Shown in pieces: positions 10,044-20,503 of a DNA stretch of 64,000 nucleotides (its first letter is position 1; every line of letters starts with the position of its first letter). A program made the position numbers and the translations under genes. This DNA comes from Alopecurus myosuroides (lineage: Eukaryota; Streptophyta; Magnoliopsida; Poales; Poaceae): NCBI GenBank assembly GCA_028641055.1, contig CM054058.1, positions 239,430,187 through 239,494,186 of the forward strand, read 5' to 3'. The notes under the pieces were generated by a model. It was given only the letters and a program-made list of their open reading frames with translations, was not told the origin of the DNA and searched no databases.

Positions 10044-12536
10044 ATGGTCAATGAAAATGCCCCCGAAAGTTCTAATGCGGAAATCGCCAAAATGGTTGAC
10101 ACTATATCTAACCTACAAGAAACGGTTGGAACCATCCAAACCGAATTGTCCAAGGTTAGCTCTAGTGTTAGCTCGGAGGTTTCTAGCATCAAGAAAATGA
10201 TGGAGGCCTTGATGGGGAAAACCAAGGAGTCCGAGGAACCACCTCTCACCGCTAACAATGTTAGCTCGGATGAAGAGTCCCTTCCAGACATCGCCGAAAT
10301 GGAAGCTAACATTGCCTTAGCTAAGGCGAAAGCCAAAGCTCAAGCCGATAAAAAGGCAAAGAGCGGTGGGAGCTCCGAAGGCTCCAAGTCTCAATCGGCT
10401 AACGGTTCGGGGTCTCACTCTAAAGTTCCACCACCTCCCAATTATGACACCATTCATCCCATTGCCACAATGCCACACATGGTTAATGTTGGAGTTCCTC
10501 CCATGCTTAACACTAATGAATTTTTGTCTTGGAAGTTCGATATGGAATCTCATATTTCAGGGTCTTGCACCGCTTTGTGGAGAAGCATCCTCCATGGATT
10601 TCACCCTCATGATCAAAGCAACTTAACTCCAAGAGAAGACGTGGAATTTCAAATCAACAAGACCGCTCTTGTCACTATCCAAATGGCTCTCCCAAGAGAA
10701 CATCTTGAACACATCTGCGGTATCAAGACCGCCAAGGAGGCTTGGGATAAACTTGACACCTTGTTCCAAGGAAATGCTAGCATTCAATCATCCAAGTATG
10801 ATGTTGCTCTCGACAAGTCCGAGAACTTTGTCATGCTCGAAGACGAAAGCCCCGAGGAGCTATGTAGGAGAGTGGTCACCCTTGGCAATCAATTAAGGGA
10901 TTTTGGAAAAGAGGAAATCTCCGATGAGTGGATCAAGAGGAAGTTTGTCAAGGCAATAACTCCATTTGAGAAGAACCTTGCCACAAGCATTCGAACAAGA
11001 TCCGACTACAACTCCCTCAACTCCATTGGTGTTCTGAGTGAGTTCATAGCAATATCCCTATCTCACAAGAGTGCGGATGACGCTCTCGCTCGCTCAAGAG
11101 GAGGAAAGTCTCCAAACCTCGCCTTGAAGTCTAAGGAGATTTCCAAGATAGAAGAAGTGGATGATGATGATGATGAGGACTATGAAGATACATATAAGGG
11201 TGCCCATAAGTGTATCGCTCTTGCCATGCAAGGGTATTGGAAGAGATGGGAGGCTCACAAGGCAGGTGCTCCTAGACCCTCAAGGAACAAGATCTTTAGG
11301 AAGAAAGGGGAGCAGCCAAGGACATGCTACAATTGTGGAAGTGAAAGTCACTTCGTCAAAGAGTGTCCCTTTGAGCCAAGAGAAGAGAATGAAGGGAAGC
11401 TTGTTCACAAGGACAAGAACAAAGCTCCACAAAACAAGAACCTCGCTAGAAGAGTCCCAAGGGCTCTATATGTTCAAGAAGGCCTCACATTGGAAACATA
11501 CTACTCCGAAGATGAAGGAGAAGATGAAGTCGGAGGTCTTGCCCATGTCGCCATAGCTACGACTTCCTCTTCACCGGTCTCTCTATTTGAATCCCCCAAT
11601 GAGAAGGCATCGATCCGACCTACATGTCTCATGGCAAAAGCCACCGCGGTAATATCCTCCACCTCCAAGTCTATTGTCACTAGCTCTCCCTCATTATTGG
11701 ATTGTGTTGAAAACATTGTTGATGATGAGGAGGCCAAGAATCTAGGCTCTTGGTTGTGTAGTCTTGAAGGTGAAACTAAAGAAAAGGCAAAGACTCTCTT
11801 AAGGCAACTTGATGATGCTAACTCCCTCATAGATGAGAAGGAGGAGATCATCATGACCTTGGAGAACCATAGCGGTAGCCATGAGAATCATGATGACAAA
11901 CTCGTCAAAGCTCTTGAAAAAGAGAGATCCATGAGAGCCTCTCTCGAAGAGAGACTATCTAGTCTACAAGAGACATATGCTATTAGCGTTTCAAAGCTTG
12001 GGAAAGATAACGGAAAATATCTGGCCAAGATTAAGAAAGAACATGACAAATCTCTTGTTTTACTTAAAGAATTTGAAGAGGAAGAATTGAAGCTAGGAAT
12101 AGCTCATCAAAAACTTGACGAGGAGCATGAGAAACTAAAAAAGGAGTTTACGTCTCTTAAAGAGATTCATGACAAACTTGCCAAGTCTCGTAATAAGCTC
12201 CTAGCTCAACAATCTAATAAGCATGTTGCATCTTCATCAAATAGCATTGTTATTGTGCCTACCTCTTCTACTACAACTAACATTGTAGGGAAAGAAAGAA
12301 TTCTCAATGATGCAATAAGCTCTCAAGGAGCCAAGAAAGGGAAAGAGGGACTTGTTTCCAAGTCAAAGAAGATATCTAAGAATGTCACTTCTCCCTCCCA
12401 AAATGTTGTCTTTGTGAAAGAGGGAGAGGTGACCAAAGAGAAGGATACCAATCCATTGTGGGTGGTGATACCTCTAGGGGGAGCATCACTCACAATGACT
12501 TCGCCGGAAAATATAACCCATCTTATGTTCTTATGA
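10044..12536 (+). CDS. Copia gag (UBN2-type capsid, zinc knuckle, coiled coil), 830 aa
   Basis: Intact 830-residue gag beginning 38 bp behind the primer site. Residues about 1-110 are charged and partly helical. About 150-330 form the Copia capsid (DUF4219/UBN2) region with NEFLSWKFDMESHI and AKEAWDKLDTLFQG. About 370-385 is an acidic run. A CCHC zinc knuckle, CYNCGSESHFVKEC, is at about 428-441. About 580-735 is a long coiled coil (LEKERSMRASLEERLSSLQE and following), a mark of SIRE/Maximus gag. Gag builds the virus-like particle and packages RNA. The frame ends in its own phase before protease, so a frameshift separates gag and pol here. Gag is the only structural ORF left intact. Confidence 0.9.
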   Translation: MVNENAPESSNAEIAKMVDTISNLQETVGTIQTELSKVSSSVSSEVSSIKKMMEALMGKTKESEEPPLTANNVSSDEESLPDIAEMEANIALAKAKAKAQADKKAKSGGSSEGSKSQSANGSGSHSKVPPPPNYDTIHPIATMPHMVNVGVPPMLNTNEFLSWKFDMESHISGSCTALWRSILHGFHPHDQSNLTPREDVEFQINKTALVTIQMALPREHLEHICGIKTAKEAWDKLDTLFQGNASIQSSKYDVALDKSENFVMLEDESPEELCRRVVTLGNQLRDFGKEEISDEWIKRKFVKAITPFEKNLATSIRTRSDYNSLNSIGVLSEFIAISLSHKSADDALARSRGGKSPNLALKSKEISKIEEVDDDDDEDYEDTYKGAHKCIALAMQGYWKRWEAHKAGAPRPSRNKIFRKKGEQPRTCYNCGSESHFVKECPFEPREENEGKLVHKDKNKAPQNKNLARRVPRALYVQEGLTLETYYSEDEGEDEVGGLAHVAIATTSSSPVSLFESPNEKASIRPTCLMAKATAVISSTSKSIVTSSPSLLDCVENIVDDEEAKNLGSWLCSLEGETKEKAKTLLRQLDDANSLIDEKEEIIMTLENHSGSHENHDDKLVKALEKERSMRASLEERLSSLQETYAISVSKLGKDNGKYLAKIKKEHDKSLVLLKEFEEEELKLGIAHQKLDEEHEKLKKEFTSLKEIHDKLAKSRNKLLAQQSNKHVASSSNSIVIVPTSSTTTNIVGKERILNDAISSQGAKKGKEGLVSKSKKISKNVTSPSQNVVFVKEGEVTKEKDTNPLWVVIPLGGASLTMTSPENITHLMFL

Positions 12537-12679
12537 AATCTAGAGATGGACATGTTTATGCTAAATATGTTGGTACTTCTTATGGTGATGATTATCATTG
12601 GACTATTTGGGTTCCTAAGACCCTTGTTACTAACAAAAGAGGACCCATTGAAGGATGGGTAACTAAATCAAGAAATTGA
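12458..12679 (+). pseudogene. Copia gag-pol linker, shifted frame
   Basis: The frame overlapping the end of gag continues the polyprotein: KYVGTSYGDDYHWTIWVPK is the usual segment before protease, ending in a WVPK-type motif. It stops at 12679, and protease follows in another phase. A nearby AGGGGGAG tract at about 12476 resembles the element's polypurine tract. Confidence 0.6.
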
Positions 12680-12719
12680 TCTCTTGTAGGGAAGTGCTTC
12701 CGGGTCAGGTAGATGGACA

Positions 12720-14180
12720 GTGGATAATGGTGCATCCCAACATATGACCGGAAGCTATGATGCAATGAGTGATATTGAACCTCCATTACCTCATCTCAAT
12801 TGCGTTACTATTGGTGACAAGTCCGAGCTTAAGGTATTGGGACGAGGCAAGGTGGCTATCTCAAATGATTTATCAATTGAGAATGTTCTCCTTGTTGAGT
12901 CCCTTGGATATAACTTGATGTCTGTTCTTCAACTTACGAATTGTGGCTTTACCTCGTTCTTTAATAAAGAGAGTGTGATTGTCACTTGGGAAACATATCT
13001 TAAAGTAGCTTTTGTTGGGTGTGTCGAGAACAGCATGTATGTAGTAGACTTCTCTAAAGGAGACACGTGTGTCGTGACATGCCTAATGGCTAAAGTTGAC
13101 GTGGGGTGGCTTTGGCATCGCCGGTTAGCCCACACCAATATGAGAATGTTGCATGACCTCCAAAGTGGCAATCACGTTCTAGGACTAACCAAAGCTAAGT
13201 TTGCTAAAGATCGTGTGTGTAGCTCTTGTACATTTGGGAAGCAACATGGAGAACAACACCCAACCAAGACAACTATCTCCACCACAAGAATTCTCGAGCT
13301 CATTCACTTAGATCTCTTTGGTCCACTATCCTATTATAGCCTCGAAGGAAAGAAGTATTTCTTCAAGAGGAAAAGTGAAACTCAAAAGAGAGTCATCGAG
13401 TTCATCACTCTAGTGGAGCGCCAACACAATGCTACCATATTGGCCATTCGGAGTGATAATGGCTCGGAGTTCAAGAACTATACCGGTGAGGGTTTTCTTA
13501 GTGAAGAAGGCATTGCTCATCAATATTACACTCCTTATACCCCTCAACAAAATGGTGTTGCGGAGAGAAAGAACCGGACTTTGATGGATGCAGCTAGAAC
13601 TATGATTGTGGAGTTCTCTTCTCCCTATAACTTTTGGGCCGAAGCCGTCTCCACCGCATGTCATGCTACTAACCGGTTATATCTTCGCAAGATGTTGAAC
13701 AAGACTCCCTATGAGATTCTCACGGGCAAGAAACCGGATGTATCTTATTTCAAGGTCTTCGGTTGCAAGTGCTTCATTCGCAAGAAAGGTAAACGGTTGT
13801 CAAAATTTGAGACCAAATCTTATGAGGGTATCTTTGTTGGCTATGCCAGAAATGCTCACGCCTATAGAGTCTACAACAAGTCCACCGGACAAGTTGAAGA
13901 AGCTATAGACGTGGTGTTTGATGAGGATAACGGCTCCCAAGGGGGGCGTATAGATCATGGTGTTGTAGGAGATGCAATTCCTCCCATCGTCATAAGAAGA
14001 ATGGGGATTGGTGAAATAATTCCCATTGAGGGTTACCGGATGACGGAGGGAGAAGGACTATGCCCCACTCAAGTGGAGCTATTGACTACACCCATTGATG
14101 ATCAAGCTACTCAACAAGATGCACCAAGCCCTCAAGCTAATGATCAAGGTCAAACAAGCAATCAAGGCCAAGCTAATTAA
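12720..14180 (+). pseudogene. Copia protease and integrase, broken
   Basis: The frame reads back to about 12680. Protease has VDNGASQHMTG in place of the usual Asp-Ser/Thr-Gly, so the active-site triplet is Asp-Asn-Gly. Integrase follows: a HHCC zinc domain (WHRRLAHTNM ... CSSCTFGKQ), core catalytic Asp in HLDLFGP (about 13305), second Asp in RSDNGSEF (about 13450) and Glu in NGVAERKNR (about 13560). Between EGKKYF and FKRKSETQ the stretch that normally carries VDD(Y/F)SR is absent, an in-frame deletion of roughly 20 residues. The frame ends at a TAA in a Gln-rich tail. Integration function is probably lost. Confidence 0.85.
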
Positions 14181-14586
14181 CAAGGCCAAGCAACTCATCT
14201 TAATCATGATCAAGATTCCATCATTGTTGAGAGTGCTCAACCTAGTGGTGATCCATCACCCATTATTGATCAAGGACAAAATGAAGACGGTCATGTCTCC
14301 GATGAAGAAGGTGATTCTCAATCCGTATCCAAGGAATATTTGGAGGAGATGCGAGCACGAAGAGCAAAGAGAAGGCTAGAGAATCTTGAACGAGCGAGTC
14401 GTACGGAGGACAAGATTCTTGGGCAAGTTCGTGGGAGAGTGGTCACTAGGAGGCAATTGCGGATTTTAGCAAGGCTCATGCTTTTGTCTCCTTCATTGAG
14501 CCCAAGAAGGTCTATGAAGCTCTCGAAGATCAAGATTGGCTTGAAGCCATGCATGATGAACTCAATAACTTCGAGCGCAACAAAGT
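14181..14586 (+). pseudogene. Copia integrase-RT hinge
   Basis: A Gln/Asp/Glu-rich linker followed by an Arg-rich segment (EEMRARRAKRRLENLERASR) and a degenerate start of RT, with frame changes. It has no domain function beyond connecting integrase to RT. Confidence 0.6.
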
Positions 14587-15351
14587 GTGGAAACTAGTAC
14601 CAAGACCCAAGGATTGAAAAATGTTATTGGCACCAAATGGGTTTTCAAGAACAAGCAAGAAAAAGATGGCATTGTCATTCGCAACAAGGCAAGGTTGGTG
14701 GCTCAAGGTTTTTTCCAAGTCGAATGTATTGACTTCGGTGAAACTTTTGCCCCCGTAGCTCGTCTTGAATCCATTGGCATCTTACTTGCTTATGCATCTC
14801 ATCATAACTTCAAGTTACAACAAATGGATGTTAAGAGTGCTTTCCTAAATGGCCCCATTAATGAGTTAGTATATGTCAAGCAACCTCCGGGCTTCGAGGA
14901 TCCCAACCACCCCGATCATGTCTATAAACTCGATAAGGCGCTCTATGGACTTAAACAAGCTCCACGTGCGTGGTATGAGCACCTTAAAGAGTTTCTAGTG
15001 GATCGTGGGTTTAATGTTGGTTTAATCGATCCCACCCTATTTACCAAGACGGTTGGAGGTGACTTGTTCATATGCCAACTCTATGTGGGTGACATAATTT
15101 TTGGGTCTACTAACACTTTGTTCAATGAGGAGTTTTGCAAGCTTATGACCGATAGGTTTGAGATGTCTATGATGGGAGAGTTGGAGTTCTTCCTTGGCTT
15201 TGAAGTGAATCCATACCATGAAGGAACCTTCATCAAACAAGCCAAATACACTCAAGACATGCTCAAGAGATTTAATATGCATGATGCCAAGCCTATGAAG
15301 ACTCCCATGTCCACAACCACCGACTTGAAACCCGACCCCAACGGTAAATAG
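14587..15351 (+). pseudogene. Copia reverse transcriptase, catalytic residue substituted
   Basis: Typical Copia [31 protein letters not shown], the motif A region [14 protein letters not shown] with its Asp, then [13 protein letters not shown]. The YxDD motif reads YVGD (15082-15093), so the first catalytic Asp of the pair is Gly. The frame ends with TAG at 15349-15351, immediately before the connection to RNase H. The enzyme is inactive on both counts. Codon phase agrees throughout, so the changes are point mutations, not a sequencing shift. Confidence 0.88.
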
Positions 15352-15375
15352 GCAGATCAAAAGGTATACCGCTCC

Positions 15376-16035
15376 ATGATTGACTCTTTGCTCTACCTTT
15401 GTGCATCTAGACCGGATATCATGTATAGCGTAGGTAAATGTGCAAGGTTTCAAGCCTCTCCGAGGAAAAGTCATTTGGAAGCTGTGAAACGAATATTTCG
15501 ATATCTAGTTCATACCCCAAATTTCGGTCTTTGGTACCCCAAGGGTTCAAGTTTTCAGCTCATTGGATATTCGGATGCGGATTATGCGGGAGATAAGACG
15601 TATAGGAAGTCCACGTCCGGGGGTTGCCAATTCCTTGGCCGCTCCTTGGTATGTTGGTCTTCAAAGAAGCAGAATTGCATTGCTCTCTCCACCACCGAGG
15701 CCGAGTATATCTCTGCGGCAAGTTGTTGTGCTCAATTGCTTTGGATGAGGCAAACCTTGAAGGATTATGGTATTCATTTTGAAAAGGTTATTCTCCTTTG
15801 TGATAATGAGAGTGCTATCAAGATCTCCTACAACCCCGTTCTTCACTCCAAGACGAAGCACATTGAGATTCGTCGTCATTTCATTCGGGATCATGTTGAG
15901 AAAGTTGATATTGATCTCTCATATGTTCCCACCAAGGATCAACTTGCCGATATCTTCACGAAGGCCCTTGATGAACCAAGATTTCGAGCTTTGAGGAATG
16001 AACTAAATGTCATCGATTCTTCCAACTTCACTTGA
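15376..16035 (+). pseudogene. Copia RNase H, C-terminal end of pol
   Basis: Continues RT in the same phase after the TAG. YRSMIDSLLYLCASRPDI is the connection. RNase H has GYSDADYAGD (first Asp), ALSTTEAEYI (Glu), LLCDNESAI (second Asp) and the C-terminal HIEIRRHFIRDHVEK, and ends normally with LADIFTKALD and a stop at 16035. The domain itself is intact. It would remove the RNA template during reverse transcription but is cut off from the initiating part of pol. Confidence 0.85.
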
Positions 16036-16897
16036 AACCTTGCATATCTACCCTCATTATGCATGCTATTAGGTTTAGATGTAGTCATGGACATAGGGGG
16101 AGCGCTACTCAACTCATGAGTATGCACTCCTCTTATTATGCGAAAATCAATTCATCATTGCATATCTAGTCAATTGTGACTTATTGTGCTTAATTGTGAG
16201 TAGTAATTTTGGACCCAAGATATATCTTCGCGGTGCCAAGTTACACACTCAAACATGGTGGCTTCGGCCACCGACCTTTGGTATGTTTTGGCTCTTTCAC
16301 GTGTATCATATTTCTTTCTTGACAACTCGTACGGGTTCGGTCTTCTACCTTTTATGCTTCTTGCGAACCCCTCCGAGTAATGTCTCTCGTATATCATTGA
16401 CTATTTTCCAACCCAAGCCCTCTTTGCCCAAAACAATATTTCTATCGTAATGCTCTTGTTTTTACAATCTTGGTGTGCAAAAACTTGGCTGGGCGGAGGC
16501 TCCGGTGAAACCACCGGAGGCTCCGCTGCCCCTGTCCACCGGAACGCCACCGGAGGCTCCGCTAGCGCACAATTGCTTTGCGGGTCAATTTTGGTCTGTT
16601 TTTGTGGACAAGTGGCGGAGGCTCCGGTGAAACCACCGGAGGCTCCGCTGGGCGGGGAGTGGAGGCTCCGGTGAAACCACCGGAGGCTCCGCCCGTGGCA
16701 GTTTTTTGGGATAAGACCTAGGGCGAGCGGGAGTCAATGAGATCCAATCTCATTTTCCCCCACTCGCCCTCCTTCTTCCTCCTCTCAACCGCCGCCTCCC
16801 CCAAGCCAATCGCCGCCGGATTCGGGTGCTCCACCGCCGGGAGACCTCCTCCTTGCCTTGGACCACCCCGAGCTCTTCTTCCTCCTCCCTTTTCACC
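16036..16897 (+). other. Spacer between pol and additional ORF
   Basis: No coding region. It holds an AGGGGGAG tract at about 16096, three 30-bp repeat units (16495-16690) and, from about 16740, a C/T-rich stretch with CTCGCCCTCC and CCGCCGCC resembling a plant 5' untranslated leader. This is a candidate internal promoter for the additional ORF; no clear TATA box is visible. Confidence 0.6.
16495..16690. repeat. GGAGGCTCC repeat units before the additional ORF
   Basis: Three near-identical 30-bp units at 16495-16524, 16617-16646 and 16661-16690, plus a half unit at about 16547. Each is GGAGGCTCCGGTG, AAAC, CACCGG, AGGCTCC, so it contains a perfect CCGGTG-AAAC-CACCGG hairpin. The same unit occurs in both LTRs (8738-8767 and near 19742-19778). 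Confidence 0.88.
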
Positions 16898-18708
16898 ATG
16901 GATGATGCGGGTATGTGCTCTCTCTCTCTCTCATCTAGTTGATGGATGGGGATGCATAGGAGTTCATGTTCTTGTTCTCTAGATGTGTGGATTTGGATTT
17001 AGGAGTAGAAGATCTCGAGTACAAACCCTAGCAACCTAGATAATGTGTGTTAGGATTGAATCGTTGCGGTTGTAGGGAAAATACATATGCCCTAACCCTA
17101 GTTATTCAACCCTAACACCATGAGTATCTTTGTTTCTTGGATTTGTGCGTATTTATCAACTTGGGTATTACCTTTTCTTCATGCTATCCCTCTATTTCTT
17201 TCTTAGATGCTTCCGGTTCCAAAGGAAAGGGGGTTCGGTACAAGACTACGGGTCGTCGCAAGACCCCTCAAGTTGATGAGATCGAAGAAGAACTTGACAA
17301 TACTCAACCCAAGCGCAAGAGGTTCCCGACTCCCGAGAAGAGATTGCCTCGCAAGAACATGGCAAAGACCGCTTCCAAGATGTCCGAGGTGGTATTTGTG
17401 AAGGAACGGCGTGCAAACCCCTATGTGATTGCACGTGAGCGCTTGATGCCACAATTCCGGGGTAAGGATCCCCGCTTCCACACTGTCTTCCAAGGGGAAA
17501 TATATCATGAGATCTTGATGAGGAAGCCAAAGGACAACATTGCCCCACAACATGCCATCAACTTTGGGCATCTGAAAAGGAACCCCCATTACTTTGGGGA
17601 GGCTCTTGAGCTCATTGAGAGGTTTGGAATTGGTCCCATTATTAGTCTCCAACAAGACTACGATGAAGACCTTGTCTGTCAGTTCTTGGCCACCGTTCAT
17701 CTTTCCAATGAGACCGAGCGCAATCTTACTTGGATGACACAGGGGAGACAACTTGACATCAAGTGGTCTGACGTTGGCATTATTCTTGGAGGATACCCAG
17801 ATTTTGGACCTTTTGCTGATAGTGAGGAGTTTGCCAATGGATGGTTCCGGGTTCATGTTATCAACACTCCATCCCTTCCCAAAGATCAACTCACCCCACT
17901 CTATCATTGGAAGAGGTTCACCGTTGGGTTTGTCAAGGGTCTCTACCCCACCTATGATATCATGATGCGCATCTATAGAGAGACTATCAACCCAAAGGCG
18001 GGGAATGTGGATGAAATCCAGGGATTCTTGAAGAACCTCATGCTTCTCACTCATCAACAACGGCTTACCGACACCCCTCGTAAGCTCGATGTGCTTGATT
18101 ACATTTGGAATAAGCTGTGGCACACCGTGATCAACCGCAAGAATGCTTGTTTTGGGCCTTTCATCATGAAGATCATCTTACATGTGTGGAATGACAAGTT
18201 TCCGGATGAACCGTTTGAGGATGCTAATTGGATTCCTCACATGGAGAGGAGACTCCTCATCAAGGACCACACCGAGCCCCCCGAACACCCCACTCCTGCT
18301 CATCGCCGGCACAAGGCCAAGCCTCGTGTCATTGTTGATGAGGAAGAAGAAGAAGAAGCCGGTCCATCTCGTCCTCCTCCTTCCAACAATGCATTCAAGT
18401 GGATGGCTCGGGCCCTTAAGAAGGTGTTCAGGTTGAACAAGAAGGTTGAGCAGCATCAATGGGAATCCTATTATGACAAGGAGCTCAAGAACCGCAAGAA
18501 AGCACATGCAACTCGTCAGCTTCGCCACGATGGTGGCGAATCCGTGGACTCCCCGGCTCTTCCAAGCATCACCGACTGGGACAAGTGGCAAGCCAAGGAC
18601 TCCCAGGGAAAGTTGATTGAGTGTTCTGAGGAAGAAGGAGAAGAAGCTACCAGTTCTCGTCGCCGTGCCCCCTCTCCGGACTTGGAGCTCTCGTCTGAGG
18701 GGGAGTGA
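16898..18708 (+). CDS. Additional ORF of the Copia element, apparently spliced, 504 aa
   Basis: Two exons fit together. Exon 1 is 16898-16910, 13 nt starting with ATG, followed by a strong donor GTATGT. The intron is 16911-17206 (296 bp), ending TTTCTTTCTTAG. Exon 2 is 17207-18708. Phase is kept across the junction (1515 nt, 504 residues). The protein begins acidic, then has a basic patch (PKRKRFPTPEKRLPRK). About 90-400 is a globular region with DYDEDLVCQFLATVHLSNE and LTWMTQGRQLDIKWSDVGII, reminiscent of the Athila ORF1 or 'plant transposon' domain. An acidic run and a charged C-terminus follow. I see no signal peptide or membrane segment, so it is not obviously an envelope. Its function is unknown. 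The frame is fully open although pol is not. Confidence 0.7.
16911..17206 (+). other. Predicted intron in the additional ORF
   Basis: Donor G|GTATGT at 16911, pyrimidine-rich stretch and TTAG acceptor at 17206. T-rich content fits a plant intron. Without splicing, the ORF has no good ATG at the matching position: the open frame could start at 17137 inside the intron, but that adds residues of intronic composition. Confidence 0.65.
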
Positions 18709-19104
18709 TCTTTGGGTCGCTAGCATCTTTTTCTCCCTCTTTTGGTATCTTGATGCCAAAGGGGGAGAGATATATATCAGGAGCGCGGGTATTTGCATGG
18801 TTCTCCCTCAAGCATGTTCTTCGATTTGCATCTTTCTATTGCTTGAGGGAGTTTGGCTTTTCATTTGTTCATTTGGAACTTCGGTTTGTTAACACTATTC
18901 CTATGTGTCGTGAACCTCGTATTATTATGCACTTGTGAACCTCATATCATATTATATTATGTGTTGTGTGCTCTATCTTATTCATATTGCTCATATATAT
19001 ATCATGCCTAAATTCTCTCAACATAAAGGGAGCATACCTTTAGGGGGAGCTCCGTTCATGTTGTGTTTTCTATTATGCAAATAGGGATGTTGTCATCAAT
19101 TACC
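18709..19104 (+). other. Copia 3' untranslated region
   Basis: No gene. Contains further AGGGGGAG tracts at about 18757 and 19029 and AT-rich sequence. It leads to the functional polypurine tract. Confidence 0.6.
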
Positions 19105-19118
19105 AAAAAGGGGGAGAA
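19105..19118 (+). promoter_or_regulatory. Copia polypurine tract
   Basis: AAAAAGGGGGAGAA directly abutting the 3' LTR, the expected plus-strand primer site. Confidence 0.88.
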
Positions 19119-20503
19119 TTAAAGATCATCGTCCGTTTTGATAATTATATGACAACATACCTATTTGATATAATTTTTATATGATATATGAAAATGCCCA
19201 GGTTAATCAAGTTCACTAATTCTATGGGCCGCGTGTTTGGTTAAAATGAAAAGAGCTAGGAGAAAGGAATCTGGGAAGCTGTTTTCTGCATGGAGCGGAG
19301 GCTCCGGTGAATCCACCGGAGGCTCCGCCCCAGGCTCCGGTGCGGGTCCGGTGCAGGGTCCACCCAAACCTCCCTCTGGTGCATATGAGCGGAGGCCATG
19401 GCGGAACCTCCGGTGGGCGGAGCCTCTGCCATTTCCACCGGAGCCTCCGCTGCCTCCAACAAGGGCCCGTACACGATGGGCATCCGGTGCGCCTCCGGTG
19501 GAGGCTCCGCCAAAACCTTGCTATGTTGGATAAGAGCGGAGGATCCACCAGAGCCTCTGGTGGAGCTCCAGTGGCCCCCAACCTAGCCCTGTGAACAGGT
19601 GGCATCCGGTGCGCCTCCGGTGGGGGCTCCGACAAAAGGTGGCTCGGTTGCATAAGAGCGGAGGCTCCACCGGAGCCTCCGCCCCTTGGTCCTTTAAAAG
19701 ATAATAGGTGTGTTGCGCGGCTGCGCAACTGGTAGAGGCCCACCGGAGCCTCCGGTGAAACCACCGGAGCCTCCGGTGCTCCTGGACTGCAACAGCCACT
19801 TTGTGGGACCCTTCCTCATAAATGCTAAGCTTTTCCCACTCTCTCTCCTAGCCATTAATGAAAGCTTCATCCACCTAGATCTCCCACTCCGTCCACCCAA
19901 TCACTCCCATACTTGGTGGAGAGCTAGAGGAGGCCTAGATCCACACTTTCACCAAAGGAATTTCAAATCCATCCACCACAACCTAGTAGATCTAGAATCC
20001 TACTTGAGGCCTAGAAACCTTAGTAGATTTTGTGCTTGTAGCTTCCACCTTGTTGCAAGAAGCTACGGATTGCTTGAGAGCCTCCAACCATCTTGTGGAG
20101 TGACCTCGAGCCCTTGTAAAGGTTTGGTAAACGCCTTCAAGTCGACCTCATAGTGGAAACGAGAATCTCCCTCACCGGAGAAGCTCAAGGAGAACAAGGT
20201 GTGCACAACCGTGCTATTGAGGAGTGCCTAGGTGGCTCCCCACCTCTCCAACGTAGACGTCCTTCTCTTTGAGAAGGAACTACGTGAATCATATCCTTGT
20301 CTCCTTGTTTACACTTGTTGTTTGTCTTGCTACCTTACGCTTTACTTCCGTTGCACATATTATCTTGTACACATAGGTTGCTCACCTAGATGCACATCTA
20401 GAGAACCCTATCTTATCTTTCTTAGACCCACTAAAAAGAAAAGAAAAGAAAAATTGGTAGTCAACCTATTCACCCCCCTCTAGTTGACCATAGTGCACTT
20501 TCA
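19119..20503 (+). repeat. Copia 3' LTR
   Basis: Starts TTAAAGATCATCG (G of the terminal TG changed to T) and ends GTGCACTTTCA. It carries the GGAGGCTCC array (19295-19780) with unit gains and losses relative to the 5' LTR. It lacks about 20 bp around the TATA box, between GTGGGA and CCCTTCC at about 19809. Confidence 0.93.

Larger units (their letters stand above)
8560..20503 (+). mobile_element. Complete Copia element, SIRE/Maximus-type, with additional ORF
   Basis: 11,944 bp with two LTRs (1432 and 1385 bp), a perfect 5-bp target duplication, iMet primer site, gag, pol in the Copia order protease-integrase-RT-RNase H, a further ORF downstream of pol, and a polypurine tract. The long coiled-coil gag, the repeated AGGGGGAG tracts and the downstream ORF fit the SIRE/Maximus lineage. 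Pol is inactivated by several stops, a frameshift, an integrase deletion and a substituted RT catalytic residue. Gag and the downstream ORF remain open. GGAGGCTCC repeat arrays are in both LTRs and before the downstream ORF. Confidence 0.93.

Noticed and set aside
16495..16690. Regularly spaced repeats that might suggest a CRISPR array
   Set aside because: Only three units with irregular spacing in plant retrotransposon DNA, and no cas genes.
17203..18123. 306-codon open frame antisense to the additional Copia ORF
   Set aside because: Shadow of the coding strand's codon usage; no domain, no start context, no independent conservation seen.
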